Below are positions 1-8,998 of a stretch of 64,000 nucleotides of DNA, piece after piece. The stretch's first letter is position 1, and the number at the start of each line of letters is the position of its first letter. Location: contig NZ_JAFIWB010000013.1 of the NCBI RefSeq assembly GCF_017163705.1, positions 1 through 64,000 on the forward strand. Direction: 5' to 3'. The position numbers and the translations under genes are program-made. Origin of the DNA: Xanthomonas bonasiae (lineage in GTDB: Bacteria > Pseudomonadota > Gammaproteobacteria > Xanthomonadales > Xanthomonadaceae). A model generated the notes under the pieces. The model worked only from the letters and a program-made list of their open reading frames with translations. It was not told the DNA's origin and did no database searches.

Positions 1-74
1 GTGGTAGTTCAGTCGGTTAGAATGCTGGCCTGTCACGCCGGAGGTCGCGGGTTCGAGTCCCGTCCACTCCGCCA
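1..74 (+). tRNA. tRNA-Asp (GTC), first copy, 5' end cut by window
   Basis: Cloverleaf with anticodon GTC and an encoded CCA end. The bases present match the complete copy at 192-268; the first three bases of the acceptor stem lie outside the window. It decodes GAC and GAU. Confidence 0.95.
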
Positions 75-83
75 GTTGCACCG

Positions 84-113
84 AAGCCCCTGAGAAATCG
101 GGGGTTTCGTTTC
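84..113 (+). terminator. terminator-like hairpin after first tRNA-Asp
   Basis: A short hairpin with CCCC and GGGG arms around a small loop is followed by a T-rich stretch, just downstream of the tRNA. A very similar hairpin follows the second tRNA copy, so the tRNA and its terminator seem to have been duplicated together. Confidence 0.55.
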
Positions 114-191
114 TCGAAGCATCCGCCGCGCCCTGCGCTGCGCAGATGCTGCAGAGATTGCGGGCCTCGTGCCTGCCTCCGTTCAAAAAGC

Positions 192-268
192 GGAGTGGTA
201 GTTCAGTCGGTTAGAATGCTGGCCTGTCACGCCGGAGGTCGCGGGTTCGAGTCCCGTCCACTCCGCCA
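192..268 (+). tRNA. tRNA-Asp (GTC), complete second copy
   Basis: A 77-nt cloverleaf: GGAGTGG acceptor arm paired with CCACTCC, anticodon GTC, a normal T-loop (GGTTCGAGTCC) and an encoded CCA. It matches the partial copy at 1-74 base for base where they overlap. The pair lies just upstream of ppiD, a familiar arrangement in xanthomonads. Confidence 0.97.
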
Positions 269-280
269 GTTTTGTACGCG

Positions 281-312
281 AAACCCCCGAGCGATCGGGG
301 GTTTCTTTTTTT
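281..312 (+). terminator. Rho-independent terminator after second tRNA-Asp
   Basis: The arms AAACCCCCGA and TCGGGGGTTT form a strong stem that runs straight into a run of seven T. It separates the tRNA transcript from ppiD. Confidence 0.85.
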
Positions 313-449
313 CCGGAGTGCGTTGCCGGCACCCCCCAAAGCGGGCCGCGGATTCCATGCGGGCGCAGGCCGCGCGGCACGCCATTCCGCCGCAGGGCGT
401 GAAGCGGGTTAAACTGCGCGGCTCGCCAACAGGCCTCGGTTCCCAACCA

Positions 450-2441
450 ATGCTGCAGAAACTCCGCGAAAAGACCTCGGGCTGGATCGCCACCGCGATC
501 ATCGGCCTGTTGATGATTCCGTTCCTGTTCGTCATCGACAGCAGTTATCTCGGTGGCGTCGGTGCCAACAACGTCGCCAAGATCCAGGCGCCGCCGTCGT
601 GGTGGTCGTCGGCACCGTCGTGGTGGCCGGCCTCGCTGCTGTGGCGTCACCACGAGGTGAGCACCGAGCAGTTCCGTGCGCGCTTCGAGGAAGCGCGGCA
701 GCGGGAGCGCGAGCAGCAGGGCGAGAACTTCGATCCGCGCGAGTTCGAGAGCGCCGACAACAAGCGCAAGGTGCTCGACCAGTTGATCGACGAGCAGGTG
801 GTGAAGCTGGCCGCCGAGCAGGCGCACGTGGTGGTCGGCGATGCCGCGGTTCGCGACTACATCGCCACCATTCCGGCGTTCCAGAACGACGGCAAGTTCG
901 ATCCGGAGCGCTACCGCCTTGCGCTGGCCTCGGGCACCCCGCCGCGCACGCCGGCGATGTTCGACCAGTTGGTGCGCGATGGCCTGCAGCAGTCGTTGAT
1001 CCCGTCCGCGCTGATGGAATCGGCGTTCGCGACCAAGCAGGAAACCGAGCGCCTGCTGAAGATGCTCGGCGAGACTCGCGACGTCGACCTGGCGCTGTTG
1101 CCGGAACAGCCGGCCGACACCACCCCGGTCAGCGACGCGCAGGTGCAGCAGTGGTACGACGCGCACCAGGCCGATTTCAAGCAGCCGGAGCGGGTGTCGA
1201 TCGAATACGTCGAGCTGGACGCGAGCAAGCTGCCGCCGGCCAAGCCGGCCGACGAGGCGGCGCTGCGCAAGCGCTACGAGGACGAGAAGGCCCGCTTCGT
1301 CGAACCCGACCAGCGCCTGACCTCGCACATCCTGATCAGCGCCGGCAAGGATCCGGCGTCGCAGAAGGCCGCCGAGGCAAAGGCCGCCAAGCTCGCGGCC
1401 GAAGCCAAGCAGCCCGGCGCCGATTTCGCCGCGCTGGCCCGCGCCAATTCCGAGGACCCGGGTTCCAAGAACGCCGGCGGCGACCTGGGCTGGGTCGAAC
1501 GGGGCGTGATGATCAAGCCGTTCGAGGACGCCTTGTTCGCGATGAAGGCCGGCGACATCGTCGGCCCGGTGAAGAGCGAGTTCGGCTACCACGTGATCCA
1601 GCTGCGCGAGATCAAGGGCGGCCAGGGCAAGAGTTTCGAGCAGGTGCGCGACCAGCTGGCCGGCGAGCAGCTGCAGGCCGACAACGAGAAGGTCTACAGC
1701 GATCTGAGCGGCAAGCTGGTCGATCTGGTGCTGAAGAACCCGACCGCGCTGGCGCCGGCGGCCAAGGACGTTGGCTTGCCGGTGCAGACTCTTGGGCCGT
1801 TCTCGCGCGCCGACGCCAGCGGCGTCGCCGCGCAGCCGGCGGTGCTGCGCGCGGCGTTCTCCGACACGCTGGTGCAGGACGGCACGGTCAGCGATCCGAT
1901 CAACCTGGGCCCGAACCACAGCGTGCTGATCCGCGTCACCCAGCACCTGCCCGAGCAGACCCAGCCGCTGGCCAAGGTGCGCGAGCAGGTGGTGGCCGCG
2001 GTGCATGCCGATCGCACCGCCAAGGCGGCCGCGGCGAAGGCCGACGCGCTGCTGGAGAAGCTGCGCAAGGGCGAAACGCTGCAGGCGCTGGCCGGCCCGG
2101 AGAAGCTGCAGATCAACCCGATGCCCGGGCTGCCGCGCACCGTGCCGATGCCGAGCCCGGAAGCCAACCGCGCGATCTTCAGCGCGCCGCTGCCGGCCGC
2201 GGGCAAGCCGTCGGTGGGCAAGGTCGAGCTGTCGGCGAACGGCGTGCCGGGCGGTGCCAAGCGCTACGCGCTGTTCGTGCTCAACAAGGTGAACCCGGGC
2301 GACCTGAGCAAGGTGCCGGCGGAGCAGCAGGCGACGTTGAAGCAGCAGTTGGGCCAGATCGAAGGCGCCGCCGCGGCGAAGGCTTACATCGACGCGATGC
2401 GCAAGCGCTACAAGGTCAGCGTGCAGGAAGCGGATCTGTAA
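450..2441 (+). CDS. ppiD: Periplasmic folding chaperone / peptidyl-prolyl isomerase PpiD
   Basis: A 663-aa inner-membrane-anchored chaperone that helps outer-membrane and secreted proteins fold as they leave the Sec translocon. One membrane helix (about residues 12-35) follows a short basic cytoplasmic tail. A SurA-N-like region comes next, and a parvulin rotamase domain starts near residue 287 (RLTSHILI) and runs to about 385 (YHVIQL). Length is typical of PpiD. The ATG at 450 begins MLQKLREKTSGWIA, the usual PpiD start; the frame stays open upstream through the tRNA, which cannot be coding. It follows two tRNA-Asp genes and ends at a strong terminator, so it is probably monocistronic. Confidence 0.93.
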   Translation: MLQKLREKTSGWIATAIIGLLMIPFLFVIDSSYLGGVGANNVAKIQAPPSWWSSAPSWWPASLLWRHHEVSTEQFRARFEEARQREREQQGENFDPREFESADNKRKVLDQLIDEQVVKLAAEQAHVVVGDAAVRDYIATIPAFQNDGKFDPERYRLALASGTPPRTPAMFDQLVRDGLQQSLIPSALMESAFATKQETERLLKMLGETRDVDLALLPEQPADTTPVSDAQVQQWYDAHQADFKQPERVSIEYVELDASKLPPAKPADEAALRKRYEDEKARFVEPDQRLTSHILISAGKDPASQKAAEAKAAKLAAEAKQPGADFAALARANSEDPGSKNAGGDLGWVERGVMIKPFEDALFAMKAGDIVGPVKSEFGYHVIQLREIKGGQGKSFEQVRDQLAGEQLQADNEKVYSDLSGKLVDLVLKNPTALAPAAKDVGLPVQTLGPFSRADASGVAAQPAVLRAAFSDTLVQDGTVSDPINLGPNHSVLIRVTQHLPEQTQPLAKVREQVVAAVHADRTAKAAAAKADALLEKLRKGETLQALAGPEKLQINPMPGLPRTVPMPSPEANRAIFSAPLPAAGKPSVGKVELSANGVPGGAKRYALFVLNKVNPGDLSKVPAEQQATLKQQLGQIEGAAAAKAYIDAMRKRYKVSVQEADL

Positions 2442-2464
2442 CTGCCGCTGGCCAATGCATGATG

Positions 2465-2500
2465 CGAACAAGCCCGGCACTGCCGGGCTTGTTCGTTTCT
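2465..2500 (+). terminator. Rho-independent terminator of ppiD
   Basis: A perfect 15-bp stem with a single-base loop (CGAACAAGCCCGGCA and its complement, 2465-2495) is followed by TTTCT. It starts 24 bp after the ppiD stop codon. Confidence 0.85.
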
Positions 2501-2624
2501 GGATCCTGCGCTCTGGGCGGCAGGGCAGTCGGATGCGCACTGGTGCGTTGCGCGATCAGTTGCGGCGTCGGCCAATGTGGGAGCGCTTGAGACCTCCAGC
2601 TTTTCTCCCGGGAGTTCGCAATGC

Positions 2625-2692
2625 TGTAGGAGCGACTTCAGTCGCGACAGGCTTTACCGGTGAAGCCCGTCGCGACTGAAGTCGCTCCCACA
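2625..2692 (+). repeat. REP-type palindrome
   Basis: Two inverted arms of about 26 bp (TGTAGGAGCGACTTCAGTCG and its complement, ending CTCCCACA) around a short loop. This is the dispersed repetitive extragenic palindrome of xanthomonads; related copies occur at 59716-59788 and 63402-63711. It fills most of the gap between the convergent ppiD and mltD-like genes. I see no gene elsewhere in 2501-2779. Confidence 0.8.
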
Positions 2693-2779
2693 AGTAGCCA
2701 GCTTGAGCTGGCCGACATCGACAGCGCTGCCGGTGCCGTTGTCGCGATCTCGCCGCGCCCCGCCGCAGCGGGAGGCCGG

Positions 2780-4006
2780 CTATTCCTCGTAGCTCAGCAC
2801 CATGCCCGGGCGCAGCACGCTGCGCGCGGACAGGCCGTTCTTCGCCAATAGCGTCTGCACGGTGATGCCGTAGCGCTTGGCGATGGTCCAGGCGGTGTCG
2901 CCGTCGCGGACCGTGTGGGTGCGGCGCGCCGATGGCGTGCGCGAACGAATGCGCGGCGGCGTGGGCTCGGCGATGCTGGCGACGGCGCGCGTCGCCGGCG
3001 CTTCGGCCTGCTGCGGTTGCGCCGCCGCCGCCATGGCATCGGCAGCGGCCGTGGCGGCGCTGCCGCCGCTGCCGACCGGCGCCAGCACCGGCAGCGCGCG
3101 CTTTTTGTTGCGCACGCTGCCCAGCGCCGGATTCAGTCGCGCGACCTGGTTGCCCTGCAGCGCCTGCTGCCGCGCCCACTCGTCCAGCGCCATGCCGGCG
3201 GGCAGGGTGCGCGCCTGCAGGATCGGCACCTCGCGGTCCAGCGAGGCCATCCATTCGTCGCGGGTCTGCGCCTGCTCCAGCACGCAAGCCAGCGCGTGCA
3301 GCTTCTCGACGTAGGCATAGGTGATCGGCGACAGCCCCGGCAACTTGGCCGGCTGCGCGTTCTGCGCGTTCATGCCGGCGCGGCGCATCGACTGCAGCAC
3401 GCGGTATTCGCCGGCGTTGTAGGCCATGATCGCCAGGCGCCAGTCGCCGCCGAACATGCCGTGCAAGGTCTTCAGGTAGCGCACCGCGGCGCGGGTGGAA
3501 TCCACCGCGGACAGGCGGCCGTCGTAGCCGCCTTCGACCGGCACGTCGTGGTTGCGGGCGGTATCGGCGATGAACTGCCACAGGCCGGCCGGGCCGCCGC
3601 TGTTGCGCGCGGCGGGGCGGTAGCCGCTTTCCACGAACGGGATCAGCGCGAATTCGGTCGGCAGGTCGGCGGCGCGCAATTCGTCCACCACGTAGCCGAA
3701 CAGCGGCAGCACGTCCTCGTCCTCGTTGGCCAGCCGCGCCGGCGCGCGCGCGAACTGCTGCTTCCAGCGCGCATCGGTGGCGCCGCCGTCGCATTGCGCG
3801 TCCGCCAGGCCGTCGCGGAAGCTGGCGAGGATGGTGTGGCCGTTACGCGTGGTCGCCGGCGGCAGCGCCGCGGCGTCCATCGGCAACACGTTCAGTCCGG
3901 CGACGGTCTGCTCCAGCGCCGCACCGATGGGGGCCGCCGCGCTCGCGGAGGGGGCTGTCGAGGCGATCGCCAACGTCAGCGCCGCCGTCAAAAGCAGCGA
4001 CCTCAT
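2780..4006 (-). CDS. LysM-containing lytic murein transglycosylase (MltD-like)
   Basis: A 408-aa exported cell-wall lytic enzyme. A signal peptide covers about residues 1-25 (hydrophobic core, ASTAPSASA). The SLT catalytic domain has FVESGYRP, with the catalytic glutamate, then GPAGLWQFI and later YNAGEYR. A LysM peptidoglycan-binding domain lies at the C-terminus ([17 protein letters not shown]...), joined by an Ala/Arg-rich linker. It cleaves the MurNAc-GlcNAc bond with 1,6-anhydro ring formation (family knowledge). Its ATG overlaps the gloB stop (ATGA), so the two genes are probably translationally coupled. E. coli also has mltD beside gloB. Confidence 0.9.
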   Translation of the reverse strand: MRSLLLTAALTLAIASTAPSASAAAPIGAALEQTVAGLNVLPMDAAALPPATTRNGHTILASFRDGLADAQCDGGATDARWKQQFARAPARLANEDEDVLPLFGYVVDELRAADLPTEFALIPFVESGYRPAARNSGGPAGLWQFIADTARNHDVPVEGGYDGRLSAVDSTRAAVRYLKTLHGMFGGDWRLAIMAYNAGEYRVLQSMRRAGMNAQNAQPAKLPGLSPITYAYVEKLHALACVLEQAQTRDEWMASLDREVPILQARTLPAGMALDEWARQQALQGNQVARLNPALGSVRNKKRALPVLAPVGSGGSAATAAADAMAAAAQPQQAEAPATRAVASIAEPTPPRIRSRTPSARRTHTVRDGDTAWTIAKRYGITVQTLLAKNGLSARSVLRPGMVLSYEE

Positions 4007-4770
4007 GCGCGGAAATCGTCTTTCCAGCGCCTCAATTCGGCGAATACTTCCACTTCGTCCTGGGCGTCGCGGCCGAGCCGGGCGCCGACCGCCTGCTGGA
4101 TCGCCGCCGAGGCGGTGCGCAGGAACGGATTGGTCGCCACTTCGCTGGCGAGACTGACGGGAACAGTGGGACGGGCAGCATGACGCATGGCCTGGACTTC
4201 CTGATGGCGCTGCCGCAAGGCAGCGTTGGTGGGATCGACCTTGACGGCGAATGCCGCATTGGCCAGGGTGTATTCGTGTCCGCAACACAGCAGCGTGGCG
4301 CCCGGGAGGGCGGCCAGCCGTTGCAGCGAACCCAACATCTGGGAGGGCGTACCTTCGAACATGCGTCCACAGCCCAGGCTGAACAGCGTATCGCCGCTGA
4401 ACAGATGGCCGTGGCCGACATAGGCCACGTGCGAGCGGGTATGCCCCGGCACGAAAAGCGTCTGGAACTCCCATTGCAGCACCTGGACCCCATCGCCGTC
4501 GCCGACGCGCTGGCTGGCGAACGGGATCCGCGGCTCGTCCGCCGGGGCATACACCGGCAGGTCCGGCCAGCGCTCGCGCAGGGCCGCCACGCCGCCGATG
4601 TGGTCGTCGTGATGGTGGGTCAGCAGCACCGCGGCCGGTTGCAGCCCTTGCGCGGCGGCGTCGAACACCGGCTCGGCCTGGCCCGGGTCGACCAGCACGG
4701 CGCGGCCATCCGCGGCGGCGATCGCCCAGATGTAGTTATCCTGGAATGCGGGCAGGGCGATCAGTCGCAT
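4003..4770 (-). CDS. gloB: Hydroxyacylglutathione hydrolase (glyoxalase II)
   Basis: A 255-aa metallo-beta-lactamase-fold enzyme that hydrolyses S-D-lactoylglutathione to lactate and glutathione, the second step of methylglyoxal detoxification. The binuclear metal motif is [12 protein letters not shown] near residue 55, with further metal ligands in [12 protein letters not shown] and in [12 protein letters not shown]. Start chosen at [13 protein letters not shown]; the frame is open slightly further upstream, but that stretch is not conserved in the family. It is divergent from the methyltransferase at 4783, with a 12-bp gap, and overlaps the mltD-like gene downstream by 4 bp. Confidence 0.95.
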   Translation of the reverse strand: MRLIALPAFQDNYIWAIAAADGRAVLVDPGQAEPVFDAAAQGLQPAAVLLTHHHDDHIGGVAALRERWPDLPVYAPADEPRIPFASQRVGDGDGVQVLQWEFQTLFVPGHTRSHVAYVGHGHLFSGDTLFSLGCGRMFEGTPSQMLGSLQRLAALPGATLLCCGHEYTLANAAFAVKVDPTNAALRQRHQEVQAMRHAARPTVPVSLASEVATNPFLRTASAAIQQAVGARLGRDAQDEVEVFAELRRWKDDFRA

Positions 4771-4782
4771 AGAATTGGCACC

Positions 4783-5442
4783 ATGCCTGCCACCCCGTTC
4801 CCCCGTCAAGCCGCCGTCTCATCCTGGTTTGATACGGCGGTGGCGCAAAAGCTGCTCCAGGCCGAGCAGCCGTTGATCCTCGACGCCTTGCTCGGACGCC
4901 CCGCGCAGCCCTGGTTGTGGCTGGCGCCGGTGCCGTTCGCGCCGCTGGCGCGCGAGCTGCCGGGGCGCGGCGTGCGCCTGCACCGCACCGCGCGCGGCTA
5001 CGCCGGCGACCTGGTGTGCACGCTGCCGCTGCCGCTGCCTTCGGAAAGCGTCAACGCGATCGTGCTGCAGCACGTGCTCGGCGCCGACGCCGCGGCGCTG
5101 CTGGAAGAATGCGAGCGGGTGCTGCTGCCGGGCGGCCGGATCTGGCTGTTCGCGCTCAATGCGGTGAGCCCGTACCGGCTGCGCTGGCGCCGCCAGGGCC
5201 TGGTGGCGCGGCCGCCGGGCAGCTGGCGCGGGCTGCTGGAGCAGGCCGGGCTGCCGTGCACCGATCCGCTGCGCTACCTGGGGCCGGTGTGGCCGACCCG
5301 CGGCGGCGTCGGCTCGGCGACCTCCGGCGCGCCGCTGCGCGCGGTGTGCCTGCTGCAGGCGGAAAAGCGCACCGCCGCCGGCATCGGCCCCATTCCGTTG
5401 CGCGCGCCGGTACGCTGGCGCGGTTCGACCGCCTCCATTTGA
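4783..5442 (+). CDS. SAM-dependent methyltransferase (YafS-like)
   Basis: A 219-aa class I methyltransferase-like protein. The region around [13 protein letters not shown] and [13 protein letters not shown] matches methyltransferase motifs after the SAM-binding loop. The N-terminal glycine-rich loop is weak, which is also true of E. coli YafS. The order gloB, this gene, rnhA, dnaQ is the same as gloB-yafS-rnhA-dnaQ in enterobacteria, so orthology is likely. Substrate unknown. Start is ATG at 4783; the open frame extends upstream only as antisense to gloB. rnhA follows 13 bp downstream, probably in the same transcript. Confidence 0.8.
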   Translation: MPATPFPRQAAVSSWFDTAVAQKLLQAEQPLILDALLGRPAQPWLWLAPVPFAPLARELPGRGVRLHRTARGYAGDLVCTLPLPLPSESVNAIVLQHVLGADAAALLEECERVLLPGGRIWLFALNAVSPYRLRWRRQGLVARPPGSWRGLLEQAGLPCTDPLRYLGPVWPTRGGVGSATSGAPLRAVCLLQAEKRTAAGIGPIPLRAPVRWRGSTASI

Positions 5443-5455
5443 TTCCTGGACGTAC

Positions 5456-5914
5456 ATGAAGACTGTTGATATCCACACCGACGGCGCCTGCCTCGGCAAT
5501 CCCGGCCCCGGCGGCTGGGCCGCGCTGCTGCGCTACAAGGGCCTGGAGCGGGAAGTCGCCGGTGCCGAGGCGCACACCACCAACAACCGCATGGAGCTGA
5601 TGGCCGCGATCATGGCGCTGGAAACGCTCAGCGAGCCGTGCCAGATCGTGCTGCATACCGATTCGCAGTACGTGCGCCAGGGCATCACCGAATGGATGCC
5701 GGGCTGGGTGCGGCGGCAGTGGAAGACCGCCGGCGGCGACCCGGTCAAGAACCGCGACCTGTGGGAGCGGCTGCATGCCGCCGCGCAGCGGCACGCCATC
5801 GATTGGCGCTGGGTCAAGGGCCACAGCGGCGATCCGGACAACGAGCGGGTGGACGTGCTGGCGCGCAACCAGGCGCTGCGGGTGCGCGCCGGCGGCGCCG
5901 CGGTCGCGTCCTGA
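5456..5914 (+). CDS. rnhA: Ribonuclease HI
   Basis: A 152-aa enzyme that cuts the RNA strand of RNA:DNA hybrids. The four metal-binding acids and the catalytic histidine are all present at D9, E47, D69, H123 and D133, one residue short of the E. coli numbering. The basic handle region (WVRRQWK) and the [10 protein letters not shown] loop are visible. Length equals the usual single-domain bacterial form. It lies between the YafS-like gene and dnaQ on the same strand, and both are needed for chromosome replication. Confidence 0.97.
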   Translation: MKTVDIHTDGACLGNPGPGGWAALLRYKGLEREVAGAEAHTTNNRMELMAAIMALETLSEPCQIVLHTDSQYVRQGITEWMPGWVRRQWKTAGGDPVKNRDLWERLHAAAQRHAIDWRWVKGHSGDPDNERVDVLARNQALRVRAGGAAVAS

Positions 5915-5946
5915 TCCTTTCCACGCCTCATCCTGCAGCGAGCCCC

Positions 5947-6684
5947 ATGCGTCAGATCATCCTCGATACCGAAACCACCGGCCTGGAATGGAAGAAGGGC
6001 AACCGCGTCGTCGAAATCGGCGCGGTGGAACTGCTCGAACGCCGCCCCAGCGGGCGCAACTTCCACCGCTATCTGCGCCCGGACTGCGACTTCGAACCCG
6101 GCGCGCAGGAAGTCACCGGCCTGACCCTGGAGTTCCTCGCCGACAAGCCGGAATTCCACGAGGTGGTGGACGAGTTCCTGGCGTTCATCGACGGCGCCGA
6201 GCTGATCATCCACAACGCCTCGTTCGATCTGGGCTTCCTCGACTACGAACTGTCGCGGCTGGGCGACTCTTACGGGCGCATCCTCGACCGCGCCACGGTC
6301 ATCGACACGCTGCTGCTGGCGCGCGAGCGCTTCCCGGGCCAGCGCAATTCGCTGGACGCGCTGTGCAAGCGCTTGGGCGTGGACAACTCGCACCGGCAAC
6401 TGCACGGCGCGCTGCTCGATGCGCAGATCCTCAGCGACGTCTACATCGCGCTGACCTCGGGGCAGGAGGAGATCGGCTTCGCCCTGGCCGACGAGCGCGG
6501 CAACCACGCCGACGGTCAACGCGCGGTGTTCGACATGGCGACGTTGCTGCCGCGGCCGCGGGTGCTGCCGACCGCGTCGGAGCTGGAGGCGCACCAGGCG
6601 CGGCTGGAAAAGATGCGCAAGAAGGCCGGGCGCGCGCTGTGGGACGCCGCCGAGCCGGCGCTGGCCGAGGCTGTCGCCGGCTGA
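5947..6684 (+). CDS. dnaQ: DNA polymerase III epsilon subunit (3'-5' proofreading exonuclease)
   Basis: A 245-aa DEDDh exonuclease. Exo I is DTETTG (D7, E9), Exo II is HNASFDLGF, and Exo III is HGALLDA with the general-base histidine and final aspartate. The C-terminal tail after about residue 190 is the expected tether to the polymerase alpha subunit. Start is ATG at 5947, 32 bp after rnhA; the region before it overlaps rnhA in another frame. In E. coli rnhA and dnaQ are divergent; here they are co-directional. Confidence 0.95.
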   Translation: MRQIILDTETTGLEWKKGNRVVEIGAVELLERRPSGRNFHRYLRPDCDFEPGAQEVTGLTLEFLADKPEFHEVVDEFLAFIDGAELIIHNASFDLGFLDYELSRLGDSYGRILDRATVIDTLLLARERFPGQRNSLDALCKRLGVDNSHRQLHGALLDAQILSDVYIALTSGQEEIGFALADERGNHADGQRAVFDMATLLPRPRVLPTASELEAHQARLEKMRKKAGRALWDAAEPALAEAVAG

Positions 6685-6953
6685 GTCGCCGCGGCGCCGG
6701 GTGCTGGCGTTTGTCGGCGTGCGTCGGCGAGGTTCGCCACGCCGGTGCCGGAGCCGGTCCGTGCGGCAGTGACCCGGGACGCCGCCCGGCCATCTCGGCA
6801 TGTCGGTGCAGCGGGACATGACCCGGTAGGAGCGCGCGCGCTGGCGCAGCGGTGGCGCGCGGCTTCTTGTGATGGCACGCGCTGCGGCATCGATGCCGCC
6901 GGCCTGCCGCTACCGCGCTCGCGGCCGGCGCCGGTCGTGCCGCCTGCCTGCGC

Positions 6954-7658
6954 TCAGTGGCAGCGCACCAGGATCGCGGTGATGTTGTCCGAGCCGCCGC
7001 CGTCCAGCGCGGCCGCCACCAGCGTGTCCACGCATTCCTGCGCGCTGCAGTCGTCGTGGCCGAGCGTGGCGGCGATGCCGGGGTCGTCCACTTCCTCGGT
7101 CAGCCCGTCGCTGCACAGCAACAACTGCATGCCCGGGCGCAGTTCGCCGGTCATTGTGGCCACGTTGAGGTGCAGCGGATCGGTCACGCCCAGCGCCTGG
7201 GTGACCACGTTGCGGTGGGGATGCGCGCGCGCCTGCTCGGCGGTCAGCGCGCCCTGCGCGATCAGTTCCTGCACGTAGCTGTGGTCCTGGCTGAGCTGGG
7301 CCAGCTTGCCGTCGCGCCACAGGTAGGCGCGGCTGTCGCCGACCCAGGCCACCTCGAAGCGGTTGCCCTGCACGCGCGCGGCGACCACGGTGGTGCCCAT
7401 CGGCAAGGTGTCGTTGCGCCGGCGCGAGGCGCGGATGATCTCTTCGTCGGCGATGCGGATCGCCTGCGCCAGCGGCGTGCCGCCGCGCACCTCGCGGACG
7501 ATGGCCTCGCGCGCCAGCGCGCTGGCGACCTCGCCGCAGGCATGGCCGCCCATGCCGTCGGCGACCAGCCACAGGCCGAGCTCGTTGTCGCCGTAATAGG
7601 TGTCCTCGTTGAGTTCGCGGCGCAGGCCGACGTGGGTGAGGTGTCCGAATTCGATCAT
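6954..7658 (-). CDS. PP2C-family serine/threonine protein phosphatase
   Basis: A 234-aa cytosolic metal-dependent phosphatase of the Stp/PrpC type. Metal-binding acids are seen in NEDTYYGD, VADGMGGH, VGDSRAYL, CSDGLTEE and GGGSDNITAI, which is the complete PP2C set. No membrane segment. Start MIEFGHLTHVG is chosen because the N-terminal strand of PP2C starts there; eleven upstream in-frame codons are possible. No kinase or FHA gene lies beside it. The 269-bp gap to dnaQ holds no feature I can support. Confidence 0.9.
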   Translation of the reverse strand: MIEFGHLTHVGLRRELNEDTYYGDNELGLWLVADGMGGHACGEVASALAREAIVREVRGGTPLAQAIRIADEEIIRASRRRNDTLPMGTTVVAARVQGNRFEVAWVGDSRAYLWRDGKLAQLSQDHSYVQELIAQGALTAEQARAHPHRNVVTQALGVTDPLHLNVATMTGELRPGMQLLLCSDGLTEEVDDPGIAATLGHDDCSAQECVDTLVAAALDGGGSDNITAILVRCH

Positions 7659-7806
7659 TGCGTGCCCGCGGCTGGCCCGGCTTCCTGTCATTCAAACGGC
7701 ATCATCGCGGCCAAGCGGACATCAGGCAATCGCCGGCCGCGTCGCGGGGCAGGCGGGGTTCATGGCGGTGTGGGGGTGGGGACCAGGCCGCCTTGCGACG
7801 CGGCGC

Positions 7807-7835
7807 TTGTCCGCGCGCGGCGGGAACCGTATGAT
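7807..7835 (+). promoter_or_regulatory. Sigma-70 promoter of tRNA-Ser(CGA)
   Basis: TTGTCC at 7807-7812 and TATGAT at 7830-7835 with a 17-bp spacer. A GC-rich discriminator follows, as expected for stable-RNA promoters. The predicted start is near 7842, about 23 bp before the mature tRNA. Confidence 0.65.
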
Positions 7836-7864
7836 GCACGCCCCCGGTCCGCCGGGGACCACCC

Positions 7865-7955
7865 GGGAAGGTGGCAGAGCGGTTGAATGTACCTGACTCG
7901 AAATCAGGCAGGCGTTTATAGCGCCTCGGGGGTTCGAATCCCCCCCTTCCCGCCA
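7865..7955 (+). tRNA. tRNA-Ser (CGA)
   Basis: A 91-nt class II tRNA: GGGAAGG acceptor arm paired with CCTTCCC, anticodon loop CTCGAAA, a long variable arm and an encoded CCA. It decodes UCG, an often-used serine codon in this G+C-rich genome. Confidence 0.96.
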
Positions 7956-7964
7956 GTTTTGCAG

Positions 7965-7992
7965 AAGGCCCCGTCAGGGGCCTTTTGTTTTT
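7965..7992 (+). terminator. Rho-independent terminator of tRNA-Ser(CGA)
   Basis: The arms AAGGCCCC and GGGGCCTT around GTCA are followed by TTGTTTTTT. It starts 10 bp after the tRNA. Confidence 0.85.
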
Positions 7993-8074
7993 TGACGGCT
8001 GCGGCCGCGCCGCGCCGACATGGCTTTAAGGCCTGCTCGTTACACTTCCTCTCAACTCTCGCCTGGGTGTGCCC

Positions 8075-8479
8075 ATGTCCGAAATCCTCGTCCCCGTGTC
8101 CTTCGGCGAACTGCTCGACAAGATCGCCATCCTGCAGATCAAGTCCGAGCGCATCGGCGATGTGGCCAAGCTGGCCAACGTGCGCGCGGAGCTGTCGGCG
8201 CTGGAAAAGACCTGGATGGCGCATCCGGCCGCCAGCGGCGACGTCGCCCGCCTGCGCCTGGAGCTGAAGGCGGTCAACGAGCGCCTGTGGGTGATCGAGG
8301 ACGAGATCCGGATCAAGGAGAAGGCGCAGGCCTTCGACGAGGAATTCATCAAGCTCGCCCGCAGCGTGTACTACGAGAACGACGAGCGCGCGCGGATCAA
8401 GAAGGAAATCAACCTGGCGCTGGGCTCCAGCTACGTCGAAGAGAAGTCCTACCAGGACTACCGCGGCGCGGCGTCCTGA
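8075..8479 (+). CDS. DUF6165 family protein
   Basis: A 134-aa soluble protein of unknown function. It is strongly helical and charged, with long runs of E/K/R and a likely coiled coil from about residue 45 to 110. From memory I place it in the DUF6165 family, whose genes often sit beside lipopolysaccharide-core glycosyltransferases; a GT9 enzyme and a Kdo kinase lie within 1.6 kb here. ATG at 8075 (MSEILVPVSFGELLDKIAIL) is preferred to a GTG two codons upstream. The function is not known to me. Confidence 0.75.
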   Translation: MSEILVPVSFGELLDKIAILQIKSERIGDVAKLANVRAELSALEKTWMAHPAASGDVARLRLELKAVNERLWVIEDEIRIKEKAQAFDEEFIKLARSVYYENDERARIKKEINLALGSSYVEEKSYQDYRGAAS

Positions 8480-8542
8480 GCGAAGCATCCGTGAGGCGTC
8501 GCCGCCTCCCGGTGCGGCCCGTGCGGGCCAGGGACGGGTGGA

Positions 8543-8800
8543 TCAGGCGCGGGCGACCAGGAGTGCGGTCAGCCGGCGCACCAGCGGCAACGCCAGCAGC
8601 AGGGTGGGGAAGGCGATCAGCCACGACAACGCCCAGGCGCCCAGCCACAGCGCGTATACGCCCGGCGCCAGGCCGACCGTGCGCAGGGTACTGATCATCG
8701 AGACCACGCAGGTCATCAGGATCGACAACAACAGCGGCATCACCCAGCCGGCATGGCGGGGATGCAGCTTGCGCGGGAAAAACCGAGGGGAACGGGACAT
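8543..8800 (-). CDS. DUF2798-like small membrane protein
   Basis: An 85-aa protein with a basic N-terminus and two hydrophobic segments of about 20 residues each, at roughly residues 19-40 (MPLLLSILMTCVVSMIS) and 50-72. Size and layout match DUF2798 two-helix inner-membrane proteins. ATG at 8800 starts MSRSPRFFPRKLHPR; an upstream in-frame extension of 15 residues is less likely. It is convergent with the DUF6165 gene. No function can be assigned. Confidence 0.7.
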   Translation of the reverse strand: MSRSPRFFPRKLHPRHAGWVMPLLLSILMTCVVSMISTLRTVGLAPGVYALWLGAWALSWLIAFPTLLLALPLVRRLTALLVARA

Positions 8801-8907
8801 GGTGCGAACTCCGTAAGCCGGTCGAAGCAAAGGCGCCACCCGCACGCGCCGGGGCGCTCACGGGAAACGGCCCCGGACGAATCCGGCGCGGTTGGCGCGT
8901 TGCTTGA

Positions 8908-8921
8908 CGTAAACGCTTACG
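8908..8921. promoter_or_regulatory. LacI-type palindrome, possible operator
   Basis: CGTAA-ACGC-TTACG is a near-perfect palindrome with the central CG typical of LacI-family operators. A TTGACG hexamer at 8904-8909 overlaps it. It lies between the divergent starts of nothing obvious: the DUF2798 gene begins about 108 bp away and the GT9 gene ends 78 bp away. No LacI-family gene is in the window. Confidence 0.3.
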
Positions 8922-8998
8922 GCGGCGTCCGCAGACCGAAACGGTGGCGAACGCGCTCGCGCATGGTAAGGCCGCGCTCGGCCCGCGCACAAGCCGGC

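Noticed and set aside
183-2540. Very long open frames antisense to ppiD and to many other genes in the window
   Set aside because: They arise from the high G+C content and codon bias; they have no family similarity, and the sense frame is a recognised gene.
4180-4782. Longer N-terminus for the YafS-like methyltransferase
   Set aside because: The upstream open frame is antisense to gloB and lacks homology.
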